Positions 28,453 to 36,698 of a stretch of 64,000 bases of DNA are shown in pieces (positions within the stretch are counted from its first letter, which is position 1; each line of letters begins with the position of its first letter). The DNA is taken from NCBI GenBank assembly GCA_963692465.1, contig OY829943.1, forward strand, positions 3,286,001 through 3,350,000, in the 5' to 3' direction. This DNA is from JAUZOB01 sp963692465 (lineage in GTDB: Bacteria > Bacteroidota > Bacteroidia > Bacteroidales > Prolixibacteraceae). The translations under genes and the position numbers were made by a program. Under the pieces are notes generated by a model, which did not search any database, had not been told where the DNA came from, and saw only the letters and a program-made list of their open reading frames with translations.

Positions 28453-28746
28453 CTATTGTTTTTTGCTTTCCTTTTTAAATAAAGCCCGTGGACTTTCCGG
28501 TAACTCAGGCAATAGTTTTTCAATTTCATCCAGACAGTCAATTGCCCGAAGGAGTTTGATGAATGAGGCTAATGTAATACCTATAGACGAACCGTTTTCG
28601 AAAGAACTTATAGTGAATACACTTAATCCTGATTTTTTAGCAATATCTTTTTGTGTATACTTCATCCGTTTACGATAATCACTGTATCGCTTTCCTAATT
28701 CACGGATTATATCACCGCCCGAGTTTTCGTATAATTCGCTATACAT
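28453..28746 (-). CDS. hipB: HipB-like antitoxin, XRE-family regulator
   Basis: A 97-residue protein with an XRE helix-turn-helix (residues 25-60; YTQKDIAKKSGLSVFTISSF) and a C-terminal region (LDEIEKLLPELP) that probably contacts HipA. Antitoxin and autorepressor in the HipBA scheme. It is the promoter-proximal gene, and two related AT-rich palindromes sit just before its start, a typical HipB operator arrangement. Confidence 0.93.
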   Translation of the reverse strand: MYSELYENSGGDIIRELGKRYSDYRKRMKYTQKDIAKKSGLSVFTISSFENGSSIGITLASFIKLLRAIDCLDEIEKLLPELPESPRALFKKESKKQ

Positions 28747-28756
28747 GTTGCTTTTT

Positions 28757-28821
28757 TTGTAAATATAGATATATCTGTAATATTTACAAAATTTATCTGA
28801 TAATATAGATATATCTATATT
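28757..28821. promoter_or_regulatory. hipBA operator region with two related palindromes
   Basis: A 20-bp perfect palindrome AATATAGATATATCTATATT occupies 28802-28821. A near copy, ATATAGATATATCTGTA, lies at about 28763-28779, bracketed by a second inverted repeat TTTGTAAATA/TATTTACAAA (28757-28766 and 28781-28790). Two sites with the same TAGATATATCT core just upstream of hipB fit cooperative autorepression. Confidence 0.72.
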
Positions 28822-28946
28822 GTTGAAATTATTAATAGAGAACGATATTACTTGCTAATATGCAGACTCGTTATCGTATGATTTCTGCTTGTGAAGAGCT
28901 GATACTCGCAGTTAGGAGTGTTGCTGCGATGAATAAAGGACAGTAT

Positions 28947-29234
28947 CTATTTTGCAGTCTTTTTCCCGTCTTTCCAGTTCCACCATTTCAATTTTTCGGC
29001 TTCTTGTTCCTCTGTGGGCGTGTTTGCAAAGTAAACAGCACATTTAAAAACATAGAGAACACATCGATCCTGAACCTCGCCTGCAAACAAATTGGATAAA
29101 TCATAAAGGTCGTAAGGGTCTCTCCCTTTTAAATCGGCTATCTTTTTGACGCCAATATTCCAAAGGTCGGTAGCCAGAGATTTGCCAACCCCCGGGATTT
29201 TAATAAGCTCTTTTATACTTTCCTGTTTTGCCAT
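28947..29234 (-). CDS. Cdd1-like helix-hairpin-helix protein
   Basis: A 95-residue protein with a helix-hairpin-helix motif at the N-terminus (IKELIKIPGVGKSLATDLWNI in part, residues 8-28) and a C-terminal segment containing DPYDLYDLSN, CVLYVFKCAVYFA and EKLKWWNWKDG, matching the Cdd1/'pathogenicity locus' family. The function is unknown; the HhH motif suggests nucleic acid contact. It lies upstream of hipBA in the same direction, but the hipBA operators separate them. Two 16-bp direct repeats lie in its upstream region. Confidence 0.82.
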   Translation of the reverse strand: MAKQESIKELIKIPGVGKSLATDLWNIGVKKIADLKGRDPYDLYDLSNLFAGEVQDRCVLYVFKCAVYFANTPTEEQEAEKLKWWNWKDGKKTAK

Positions 29235-29306
29235 TTATCTTTTGTGACTTTTTTTGTCTTCCACCAAATTGCTATCCCAATTTTCCTTTGAAAATTTAGA
29301 AAATAT

Positions 29307-29354
29307 TGTATACTTATTCCAGTTGAGACACTCAAAAGTGTATACTTATTTTAG
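29307..29354. repeat. Two direct repeats TGTATACTTATTYYAG
   Basis: Copies at 29307-29322 and 29339-29354 differ at two positions and are spaced 32 bp start to start, i.e. about three helical turns. They lie 70-120 bp before the start of the Cdd1-like gene and may be operator sites. Confidence 0.6.
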
Positions 29355-29415
29355 GAAAGGTCAATGTTTATTTTAATAATGTTCAAGCACAACACTTTAG
29401 TGGTGGTTTAAAGGT

Positions 29416-29466
29416 GGTTCAAAGGTGGTTTATAGGTGCTCAGCACCTGTAAACCACCTTTGAACC
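29416..29466. repeat. 24-bp near-perfect hairpin within tandem AAAGGTGGTT units
   Basis: Arms 29416-29439 and 29443-29466 pair over 24 positions with one T/G wobble and a 3-base loop (TCA). The left arm overlaps direct repeats of AAAGGTGGTTY, and an outer CACTTTA/TAAAGTG pair flanks it. No T run follows on either strand, so it is not a standard terminator, although it lies 54 bp beyond the C45 hydrolase stop. Confidence 0.75.
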
Positions 29467-29520
29467 CCACTTAAAGTGACTGCGATGTGTAATGATAAAC
29501 CATTGCTATGTTAAAGGAAT

Positions 29521-30942
29521 TCATTTAGTCTCACCTGCCTTAAATATGGCCCATGGCTGAGTAGGACGATCTTTTAATAGTCCATCCATCCATTCATATT
29601 GAGGATGTGCTTTTAAAAATGATTTGGCATTGAAGGGCATACCACATGCCGTTCCCCATCGGGCAATAAAAGACATTTGTTTTGCCATCTTAGAATCAAT
29701 GACTTTTCCATCAACTGTTCCATCCGGACTGAAAGGATCATCACCAATTGCTTGATTGTCTGAGTCAAGTTCCTGGTGCGAACACAAAGTCCGTCCATTA
29801 GGATTCGTGGTATTCAAATATGTATCATAATGGTCGGACTCGAATTTTTCCCCGAGTTTAAGATCTATCTTTCCCACATTTTCTTTCATTAATTGTTTCC
29901 ATCGAACACGGCGGGAAATGCAATTGTTTTTAATGTTTGTATCGCTACCGAATTTCGTTTCGAAACGTAATATCCTTAAATCTTCGGGGACATTGGAACC
30001 TACAAAATAACCGTCTTTCTTTTTCTCAAACCCAACATATTTCAATCCAAGCTCAAGCCGGGCAATTTCGTTGGTGTTGATATCGCCAATCAACCAGGCA
30101 CTTGCATAGCCACCATTGTTGCCTTTTTTCATCATCTCACACCATTCATCAATTGAAGATGCATATTGTGTGGCATGTCGCATTCGTGAAAATTCGGGAA
30201 TGCCATTCTTATCGAAAGGAAAGAAACCCCCAATCGTTGTTTCTGACCCGACAAGTCCTGCACTTGTAACAAAAAAATCTGTGCAACTATGTATAAATCC
30301 TGGCGTTGATTGCATTAATATCCGATTGCCTTTTTCAGGAAGAATATCAATAATAACGTTGGGGAGAGGGAAATAATAGGAGGACACGGTGTTGTGCCCA
30401 AGAACAATTTTACCATCGGCGGTCATACTTCCTGTTGCTATAAACGAACTACAGGATTCTTTGGGCGGAATGAGCGAATTGGGGGCTATTGAGTCTTTTA
30501 TCGTAGGCCACCAATAGCCTGAAAGTTCTACAAAATCATTGAAAGTCACAATCTCATCCCGACTGGTTGTAATGCCTGCTGCTTTCATCCCTTCTACAAT
30601 CCCATCAATTTCGGTAATGTTTTCAACGTCCACCTTGGGTGTGTATATCTCGCCAACCTTCTGAACAAGCCATGGCCAGTCTAATGCGCTTTGATTATGC
30701 CAATCTTCACTCATCATCCTGATTGCTTCTTTAATTTCTTTTGAGAGTAAGTATCCGTGTTGGAAACCGCGTTCTTCAGGAGTCCCTTCAACGTGAAGAT
30801 AAATCCACCCGCTTTTTTCATGGCGATTTGCTTTTGATAGCCATGTCTTCTGTTCATTTGAGAGTTGATTGTGGGGTTGACTACGAACTAAAGCGGGACT
30901 AATGAGAACCAACATTAGTAGAAATACTAATCTTCTATTCAT
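29521..30942 (-). CDS. Secreted C45/phospholipase B-like Ntn hydrolase
   Basis: A 473-residue precursor with a signal peptide (1-21, PALVRSQ). The core resembles the C45 acyltransferase and phospholipase B-like families: GTPEERGFQHGYLL (53-66) near the N-terminus and CSSF at 164-167, where Cys164 would become the N-terminal nucleophile after self-cleavage, followed by GKIVLGHNT. Late blocks include GRTLCSHQELD and WGTACGMPF. Possible activities are amide or ester hydrolysis (bile-salt or acyl-amide type); the substrate is unknown. It is monocistronic, divergent from bglX, and followed by the large hairpin. Confidence 0.75.
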   Translation of the reverse strand: MNRRLVFLLMLVLISPALVRSQPHNQLSNEQKTWLSKANRHEKSGWIYLHVEGTPEERGFQHGYLLSKEIKEAIRMMSEDWHNQSALDWPWLVQKVGEIYTPKVDVENITEIDGIVEGMKAAGITTSRDEIVTFNDFVELSGYWWPTIKDSIAPNSLIPPKESCSSFIATGSMTADGKIVLGHNTVSSYYFPLPNVIIDILPEKGNRILMQSTPGFIHSCTDFFVTSAGLVGSETTIGGFFPFDKNGIPEFSRMRHATQYASSIDEWCEMMKKGNNGGYASAWLIGDINTNEIARLELGLKYVGFEKKKDGYFVGSNVPEDLRILRFETKFGSDTNIKNNCISRRVRWKQLMKENVGKIDLKLGEKFESDHYDTYLNTTNPNGRTLCSHQELDSDNQAIGDDPFSPDGTVDGKVIDSKMAKQMSFIARWGTACGMPFNAKSFLKAHPQYEWMDGLLKDRPTQPWAIFKAGETK

Positions 30943-31247
30943 AACACGGTGAAATTTAAGTTGATTATATAAGCATCAAGTCAGGTGTTTTCGACAGTTT
31001 CATGCAAAGCTGGTTTCTACTTCACCCGATAAAAATACATAATTATATGGAACTGTGTTGTAGGTTTCCCTTAAAATTGAACCAAATTGAACCAATAAAA
31101 ATAGAGTTTTAAAACTAGAAGAATGACCTCTACATGTCAAGGGTGCTATGCTCTTCCGGGGGAATAGAATGAATTGATTAATTTTTGTTTTTTATGATAT
31201 ACTGTCTGATTAACATTCTGAATGTGACAATGTGAGGTGATCTTTAT

Positions 31248-31255
31248 TATTTTTG
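31248..31255 (+). promoter_or_regulatory. Candidate -7 box (TATTTTTG) for bglX
   Basis: Exact TAnnTTTG match 90 bp before the bglX ATG. The rest of the 402-bp gap (30943-31344) shows no gene; it must also hold the promoter of the divergent C45 hydrolase. Confidence 0.5.
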
Positions 31256-31271
31256 TTCAGCCAGTTGAGCA

Positions 31272-31304
31272 ACATTCAGATAAGAGATGTTTTTATCTGA
31301 ATGT
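31272..31304 (+). repeat. 12-bp perfect inverted repeat in the bglX leader
   Basis: ACATTCAGATAA / TTATCTGAATGT with a 9-base loop. It lies just after the predicted transcription start, so it may be a regulator site overlapping the promoter or an mRNA hairpin. It is not followed by a T run. Confidence 0.6.
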
Positions 31305-31344
31305 CTCAATCTGCTAGCGTGAAATTAAACGGATAGAATAACTT

Positions 31345-33642
31345 ATGGATAAAAACTTAAAAGCAAAAGTTGTTTCTTACGGAATGGCTTTGCTGGTTTT
31401 AGGGGTTTTGTGTTTTTCTACTGCTCAGGCAGGGGCTCTGACAACTTCCCGTCATGAAAAAGGAGTGAAGGCAAAACTTGCACAATCGTCTACGATGGAC
31501 CGGTTTATTGATAACCTGATCAGGAAGATGACTCTGGAAGAAAAAGTCGGACAGATGCATCTGGTGATGGCTGATTATAGCAGTAACGGTCCCATGAACC
31601 CTGACAGTAAACAGGGAAAAGATTTGAGGGCCGGACGAATCGGTTCAATTTATAATGTTGCCGGAGCAGACGCTGCCCGTAAGTTTCAAAAGCTTGCAGT
31701 TGATAATTCGCGATTGCATATTCCTTTGATTTTCGGATTCGATGTGATTCACGGGATGAAAACTATTTTTCCGCTTCCTTTGGCTGAAGCTGCCAGTTGG
31801 GACTTGTCAGCTATGGAGCGTTCAGCCCGGATTGCTGCTGTTGAGGCTTCTGCTATGGGTGTCCACTGGGCTTTTGCACCGATGGTCGATATTGCACGCG
31901 ATGCCCGCTGGGGCCGAATTGCCGAAGGGGCCGGAGAAGATCCTTACCTGGGTTCTCTGATTGCAAAGGCCCGGGTAAAAGGATTTCAGGGAGACGATTT
32001 GAGTAAGAACAATACGGTTGTTGCCTGTGCTAAGCATTACGCGGCCTATGGGGCTGCTGAAGCCGGTCGTGATTACAATGCGGTCGATATGTCGGAACAG
32101 ACGTTACGGGACGTTTATTTGCCTCCTTACAAGGCTGCTGTTGATGCCGGAGCCGGAACACTGATGTCTTCTTTCAATACGGTTAACGGGGTTCCTTCCA
32201 CTGCAAATACTTTTCTGTTACGGAAAATTCTGAAAGGAGAGTGGAACTTTAAAGGATTTGTCGTTTCAGATTTTGAGTCTATTAAAGAATTGATTCCTCA
32301 TGGATTTGCAGCCAATGAAGATGATGCTGCAAAGTTAGCAGCTAATGCTGGCCTGGATATGGATATGAAGAGTGCCATTTATCGGAATAAGCTGGTTGAT
32401 CTGGTAAAGAAGGGAGTCGTTCAGGAAAAGTATATTGATGAAGCAGTACGAAGAATTCTGACTATTAAATATAAACTGGGACTCTTTGATGATCCGTATC
32501 GCTATTGCGATGAGCACCGCGAGAAGACCGAACTCTTAACTCCTGAGAATCTTGCTGCATCACGCGATATAGCTAAGAAATCGATTGTGCTGTTAAAAAA
32601 TGATCAGCATATCTTACCCTTGAAAAAAGATATCGGTAAGCTGGCGATTATTGGTCCGATAGCTGATAGTCAGAGTGACATGCTTGGTTGTTGGGGTGGC
32701 GTTGGCGATCCGAAGGACGCTGTGAGTATATTACAGGGAATAAAATCGGCTGTATCTTCGAATACGAAGGTTTTGTATGCCAAAGGCTGTGAAGTCGATT
32801 CGAAAACACCGGAGGATTTTACTGCTGCATTGGATGTTGCGCGGCAGGGAGATGTGGTCGTGATGGTTATTGGCGAGTCGGGCGGTATGAGCGGAGAAGC
32901 TCATTCGCGCGCACATATTGATATTCCGGGTAATCAGCTGGACTTACTGAAAGAAATTACAAAACTGGGGAAACCGGTCGTTGTTTTATTAACGAATGGC
33001 CGTCCGTTGACGATCCCCTGGGTGGCAGAAAATGTGCCTGCAATTGTTGAAACATGGTTCCTCGGCACGCAGGCTGGGAATGCGATTGCAGATGTTTTGT
33101 TCGGGGATTATAATCCTTCGGGGAAACTACCGGTATCATTCCCCTATACAGAGGGACAGTTGCCACTTTATTACAGCCAGAAGAGTACGGGTCGTCCATT
33201 GTTTGAGCAACCCAATGAATTCTTCCGTTCCAGATATATCGATGCTCCTAATGATCCGTTATTTCCGTTCGGATTCGGATTGAGTTATACAACGTTTGAA
33301 TACTCGAACCTGAAACTGGACAAGTCGGAAATGTCGATGAACGGAACGATCGAAGCCACTGTTGATGTGAAGAATACGGGTTCCCGCTCGGGAGAGGAAG
33401 TGGTGCAGCTTTATATTCGTGATCTGTATGCATCGATTTGCCAACCTATCAAACAGTTAAGGGGGTTCAAAAAGATATCGATTGAGCCGGGAGAGACGAA
33501 GACGGTTAGGTTCCGGTTGAGTCCGAATGACTTGAAGTACCATGATGTTAATATGAAGTGGACCGTTGAACCGGGCAAGTTTAATGTTTTTGTAGGTGGA
33601 AATTCAAGAGATTTGCTGAAGACTGACTTTGTCCTGAGGTAA
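31345..33642 (+). CDS. bglX: Periplasmic beta-glucosidase, GH3
   Basis: Retaining GH3 beta-glucosidase of the BglX type, hydrolysing beta-linked glucosides or related oligosaccharides. The 765-residue precursor has a signal peptide (about 1-28, ending AQAG), the GH3 N-terminal TIM barrel with FGFDVIHGMKT and KHYAAYG, and the nucleophile Asp309 in VVSDFES. The second alpha/beta domain (about 400-600) and a C-terminal fibronectin-III-like domain (about 680-760; GEEVVQLYIRD) complete the usual architecture. Single gene with a long leader carrying a hairpin; a strong inverted repeat follows. Confidence 0.95.
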   Translation: MDKNLKAKVVSYGMALLVLGVLCFSTAQAGALTTSRHEKGVKAKLAQSSTMDRFIDNLIRKMTLEEKVGQMHLVMADYSSNGPMNPDSKQGKDLRAGRIGSIYNVAGADAARKFQKLAVDNSRLHIPLIFGFDVIHGMKTIFPLPLAEAASWDLSAMERSARIAAVEASAMGVHWAFAPMVDIARDARWGRIAEGAGEDPYLGSLIAKARVKGFQGDDLSKNNTVVACAKHYAAYGAAEAGRDYNAVDMSEQTLRDVYLPPYKAAVDAGAGTLMSSFNTVNGVPSTANTFLLRKILKGEWNFKGFVVSDFESIKELIPHGFAANEDDAAKLAANAGLDMDMKSAIYRNKLVDLVKKGVVQEKYIDEAVRRILTIKYKLGLFDDPYRYCDEHREKTELLTPENLAASRDIAKKSIVLLKNDQHILPLKKDIGKLAIIGPIADSQSDMLGCWGGVGDPKDAVSILQGIKSAVSSNTKVLYAKGCEVDSKTPEDFTAALDVARQGDVVVMVIGESGGMSGEAHSRAHIDIPGNQLDLLKEITKLGKPVVVLLTNGRPLTIPWVAENVPAIVETWFLGTQAGNAIADVLFGDYNPSGKLPVSFPYTEGQLPLYYSQKSTGRPLFEQPNEFFRSRYIDAPNDPLFPFGFGLSYTTFEYSNLKLDKSEMSMNGTIEATVDVKNTGSRSGEEVVQLYIRDLYASICQPIKQLRGFKKISIEPGETKTVRFRLSPNDLKYHDVNMKWTVEPGKFNVFVGGNSRDLLKTDFVLR

Positions 33643-33670
33643 GAAGGACAAAAGCAATAAGGGAAATATT

Positions 33671-33710
33671 GAGAAGGCATTAGCAATCTATTGATTGCTA
33701 ATGCCTTCTC
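33671..33710. terminator. 18-bp inverted repeat between convergent bglX and GlsB genes
   Basis: GAGAAGGCATTAGCAATC / GATTGCTAATGCCTTCTC with loop TATT is perfect over 18 bp. There is no long T run on the plus strand. The right arm overlaps the last codons of the GlsB-like gene on the minus strand. Probably a bidirectional terminator. Confidence 0.7.
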
Positions 33711-33946
33711 CAAAATAAGGAAACAACACAAAGTAATGCTGTGGCACCAACAGTTGATGTCGCCAGGCTACCTATAATACTGCTGCCAGCGTTAATTCCC
33801 AATACCCCGAATAGCCAGCCTCCTAAGACTCCACCAATGATACCTACGATAAGATTAACGAATAATCCGAATCCTCTGCCTTTTGTGATCGTCCCAGCTA
33901 TGAATCCGGCTACAATCCCGATAATGATATACCAGATCAAACTCAT
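33698..33946 (-). CDS. GlsB/YeaQ/YmgE family stress membrane protein
   Basis: An 82-residue membrane protein with three hydrophobic, glycine-rich helices (LIWYIIIGIVAGFIAG, FVNLIVGIIGGVLGGWLF, and the C-terminal TSTVGATALLCVVSLFW). This is the transglycosylase-associated protein family (GlsB/YeaQ), linked to general stress in several bacteria; the molecular function is unknown. Family length is 80-90. Its 3' end overlaps the terminator hairpin, so the last residues (FWRRH) are encoded within the stem. Confidence 0.92.
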   Translation of the reverse strand: MSLIWYIIIGIVAGFIAGTITKGRGFGLFVNLIVGIIGGVLGGWLFGVLGINAGSSIIGSLATSTVGATALLCVVSLFWRRH

Positions 33947-34110
33947 AATTTATAGAATTAATAATATCACTCCTTTTAAGGAAACGATATTTGTGGCAGA
34001 ATTGTTTACCGGTTTTTATTAATTCGGTTTTTTTGTTACAAAATGAGAACCATAATGTTATCCGAAATAAATAGGCTTTCTAAGATTTATCTTCACCTTA
34101 ATTTGTTGAA

Positions 34111-34160
34111 ATCAACTTGCAGAGGTTGATATTGGTAAATCAACTTGTGCGAGTTGATTT
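34111..34160. repeat. Two similar tandem hairpins
   Basis: Two units, ATCAACTTGCAGAGGTTGAT (34111-34130) and AAATCAACTTGTGCGAGTTGATTT (34137-34160), share the sequence ATCAACTTG and each folds as a short hairpin (stems of 6-9 bp). They lie between the GlsB gene start and the MBL gene stop. Candidate paired operator or decayed terminator. Confidence 0.55.
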
Positions 34161-34199
34161 TATTTATAGAACAGTCATCTTGCAGAATCGGTAATGTGA

Positions 34200-35198
34200 T
34201 TAATGTTGGTTCCACCATTCCTGGTGGGGATAACTTTTATCGAAAAGTACGATTTCTCCAATTCGGGGTGTTGTAACAGATACCTCGAGCTCTTTTGCCC
34301 TTTGAGTGAACCGTTGAATAGATTCATTCCACGGATGGTTTGCCAAAGTGAATTTTGCCCAATGGATGGGCATGAGAATTTGTGCTTTTAAATCAATTCC
34401 GGCTTGCACGGTTTCTTCGGGCATCATATGAATGTTGGACCATGCTTTATTGTATTGCCCACATTCCAGCATTGCAATATTAAATGGACCGTATTTTGCG
34501 CCTATTTCTTTAAAGTGGGGGCCATAGCCACCGTCGCCGCTGATAAAAATAGTATAACCATAAATTTTCAGGACAAATGAAGACCACAATGATCCGTTTC
34601 GCTTTAATCCTCTACCGGAGAAATGCCTGGATGGGGTAGATGTAAGTTGGATATAAGGGAGAGGTGTTTCTGTTTCCCACCAATTCATTTCTGTAATGGA
34701 TTGATTTTCTATGCCTGGTATATCTTTTCCAACCCCAAGAGGAACATATATCGTTTTGGTCTGAGGCATTAATTGAGCTAGCGTCTTTTTATCCAGATGA
34801 TCGTAATGGTTATGCGTGATAATCAGAAAGTCGATGGGGGGCATATCTTCTGCCTTATATTCATTTGAGCCGGGATAGGCCCTGATCATTCCGTTAACAG
34901 GAGAGGCACTTCCGCTGAAAACAGGGTCCACCAGAATATTGGTGCCTTTGCAATGGATAAGGTAGGAAGAATGGCCAAACCACACAATCGCAGGTGTTTC
35001 TGAATAAAGTTCTTTTAAGTTGGTTATGACCGACGGAATGGGGCTGGAAGGATAAACGGACTTCGGACGGTTTATATGATCTTTCAGAATTTTTCGAAAT
35101 GATATACCGTGAGTCATGACAGGCGTAAACAATAAATTTACAAATTTACCATCACGATAATTCTTTAGCTTATTGGGTGATCTCCATGTTTTCTTCAT
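34200..35198 (-). CDS. MBL-fold metallo-hydrolase (UlaG/NAPE-PLD-like)
   Basis: A 332-residue cytoplasmic enzyme of the metallo-beta-lactamase fold. The metal motif is THNHYDHLD (HxHxDH) at about 129-137; further ligands are in SGDGGYG and PIHWAKF. The N-terminus (KKTWRSPNKLKNYRDGKFVN) and overall order resemble NAPE-hydrolysing phospholipase D-like and L-ascorbate-6-phosphate lactonase-like families. A lipid or lactone phosphodiester substrate is possible but cannot be fixed. Single minus-strand gene. Confidence 0.87.
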   Translation of the reverse strand: MKKTWRSPNKLKNYRDGKFVNLLFTPVMTHGISFRKILKDHINRPKSVYPSSPIPSVITNLKELYSETPAIVWFGHSSYLIHCKGTNILVDPVFSGSASPVNGMIRAYPGSNEYKAEDMPPIDFLIITHNHYDHLDKKTLAQLMPQTKTIYVPLGVGKDIPGIENQSITEMNWWETETPLPYIQLTSTPSRHFSGRGLKRNGSLWSSFVLKIYGYTIFISGDGGYGPHFKEIGAKYGPFNIAMLECGQYNKAWSNIHMMPEETVQAGIDLKAQILMPIHWAKFTLANHPWNESIQRFTQRAKELEVSVTTPRIGEIVLFDKSYPHQEWWNQH

Positions 35199-35550
35199 CG
35201 GGATTCAGCGTTTTTACGGTTGTAATGTTGAGTGATCCATTTTGGGCGTTGAAATAATTAAAACCCAAAAATAGCTTTTTTTGTTTGCCTTGCACGGGGT
35301 TGCGTTAAGATGATACAATGCACATCTAGAAATATAGTTTTGAAAAGCGAAACGGTTCGGACATCAACGGATATGATCGTGATGGTAGGCATAGAACATT
35401 GATAATTAAATCCCCCCAATAGGACAAAATCCGGGATGGTAATTATCTGATTAAATTTGTGCTTTAGAAATCCAATTTATTCTCGGATATTTATGGGGTA
35501 AAAATATTTTTTAACGTGAGTGAACGATTTGTCTTTAAATTTTATTTATC
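35199..35550. other. Gene-free gap with candidate -7 box at 35452-35459
   Basis: About 350 bp separate the divergent MBL and endonuclease/phosphatase-fold genes. TAAATTTG at 35452-35459 (plus strand) matches TAnnTTTG and could serve the downstream gene, 92 bp away. No other structure was recognised. Confidence 0.45.
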
Positions 35551-36384
35551 ATGAAAAAAATTTTTCTTTTAGTTTTATGTGCTTTGTTTTATACCACAAC
35601 TTTTTCTCAGAGGCCTCTTAACATCATAACGTTTAACCTTCGTTACGAGAACAAGCAAGATGTTGGAAATCTATGGCAGGATCGCCGGGATAATGTGGCA
35701 ATGCTTGTTCGTTTTCATCAGGCAGATATTTTCTGTACACAGGAAACGCTTTTTCCGCAAAGAGCAGATCTGTTACGGCTCTTAAACGGATGGAAAACGG
35801 TTGGCGTTGGACGTGACGATGGGAAACAGGGAGGTGAATATTCTCCTATCTTTTATAATCCCAGTCGCTTTGTTCAACTCAAAACGGGATATTTCTGGCT
35901 GAATGAATCAACAACCCAACCGGCTATCGGATGGGATGCGGCTTGTATTCGTATTTGCACATGGATAGAGCTTAAAGAAAAAAAATCAAACAAAATACTT
36001 TTTGTTTTTAACACGCATGTCGATTACCAGGGAAAAGTTGCACAGGCGAATTCGGCACATCTGATTCTTCGAAAGATACAGGAAATAACACAGGGTAAAT
36101 CACCAGTAATCCTTACCGGTGATTTCAATATGACCCCGGATGATGAATCGATCAAACTGATCAAACAGAAAATGCTGGACAGTTATGATATTTCGAAGTT
36201 ACCCCCCTATGGACCGAACGGAACATTTAATAACTTTGTGTTTAGTACATCGATTAAGGATCGGATTGACTACATCTTTGTCACCCGGAAAGTTTCTGTT
36301 TTGCGTTATGGTATTCTTTCTGATTCTAAAAACGATAAATTCTTTTCAGACCATCTTCCGGTTCTGGCTGAAGTCGACTTTTAA
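35551..36384 (+). CDS. Secreted endonuclease/exonuclease/phosphatase family protein
   Basis: A 277-residue precursor with a signal peptide (1-19, FYTTTFSQ) and a complete EEP fold: NLRYEN near the start, CTQETLF with the metal-binding Glu, GDFNMTPDD, and SDHLPVLAEV at the end holding the catalytic Asp-His pair. Bacteroidota relatives of this size are often linked to sugar-phosphate, phospholipid or sphingomyelin-type hydrolysis, or to extracellular nuclease activity; sequence alone cannot decide. Closed by a perfect palindromic terminator. Confidence 0.9.
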   Translation: MKKIFLLVLCALFYTTTFSQRPLNIITFNLRYENKQDVGNLWQDRRDNVAMLVRFHQADIFCTQETLFPQRADLLRLLNGWKTVGVGRDDGKQGGEYSPIFYNPSRFVQLKTGYFWLNESTTQPAIGWDAACIRICTWIELKEKKSNKILFVFNTHVDYQGKVAQANSAHLILRKIQEITQGKSPVILTGDFNMTPDDESIKLIKQKMLDSYDISKLPPYGPNGTFNNFVFSTSIKDRIDYIFVTRKVSVLRYGILSDSKNDKFFSDHLPVLAEVDF

Positions 36385-36460
36385 AGTTTTACTTAAAGAT
36401 GCGTGGAATGTTCTATCAGAACACTCTGCCGCTACGGATAATGACCGGTTTATAAGATGC

Positions 36461-36490
36461 AATAAGGGCTCCGAATTCGGAGCCCTTATT
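36461..36490 (+). terminator. Terminator after the EEP-family gene
   Basis: A 30-bp perfect palindrome AATAAGGGCTCCG|AATT|CGGAGCCCTTATT. AT-rich sequence with T runs follows within 20 bp. Confidence 0.72.
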
Positions 36491-36509
36491 TATAAAGTGA
36501 GTTTTTTAT

Positions 36510-36698
36510 TTAGCCTATGGAGGATCTGTTTCGACTGATTTGTTTGCTCCAATTGTTTTGTCTGGCTCCAAATCTTTTTAACCGGGACTTTGGATCTATT
36601 CCGCTTAATTCATCGATTCCTCCTAATTTGTCTAACCCTGTTACGGACGATTTTGTCGATTTAGTATGTGGACCTTTTTTGTGTGTATTCTTCTTCAT
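36510..36698 (-). CDS. Possible small basic protein
   Basis: A 62-residue frame with a strongly basic N-terminus (MKKNTHKKGPHTKSTKSS), a central GLDKLGGIDELSGID and an Arg/Asn-rich tail. I do not recognise a family. The overlapping plus-strand frame (36517-36717) encodes a Cys/Phe-rich sequence that reads like antisense shadow, so the minus frame is the better of the two. No promoter or ribosome site was identified. The rest of the 563-bp gap 36385-36947 holds only the terminator and AT-rich sequence. Confidence 0.3.
   Translation of the reverse strand: MKKNTHKKGPHTKSTKSSVTGLDKLGGIDELSGIDPKSRLKRFGARQNNWSKQISRNRSSIG

Noticed and set aside
29404..29466. AAAGGTGGTT repeats as a CRISPR array or phage attachment site
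   Set aside because: Units are adjacent with no spacers and there is no integrase or cas gene nearby.
34111..34160. Two repeated hairpins as a CRISPR array
   Set aside because: Only two unequal units with no regular spacer length.
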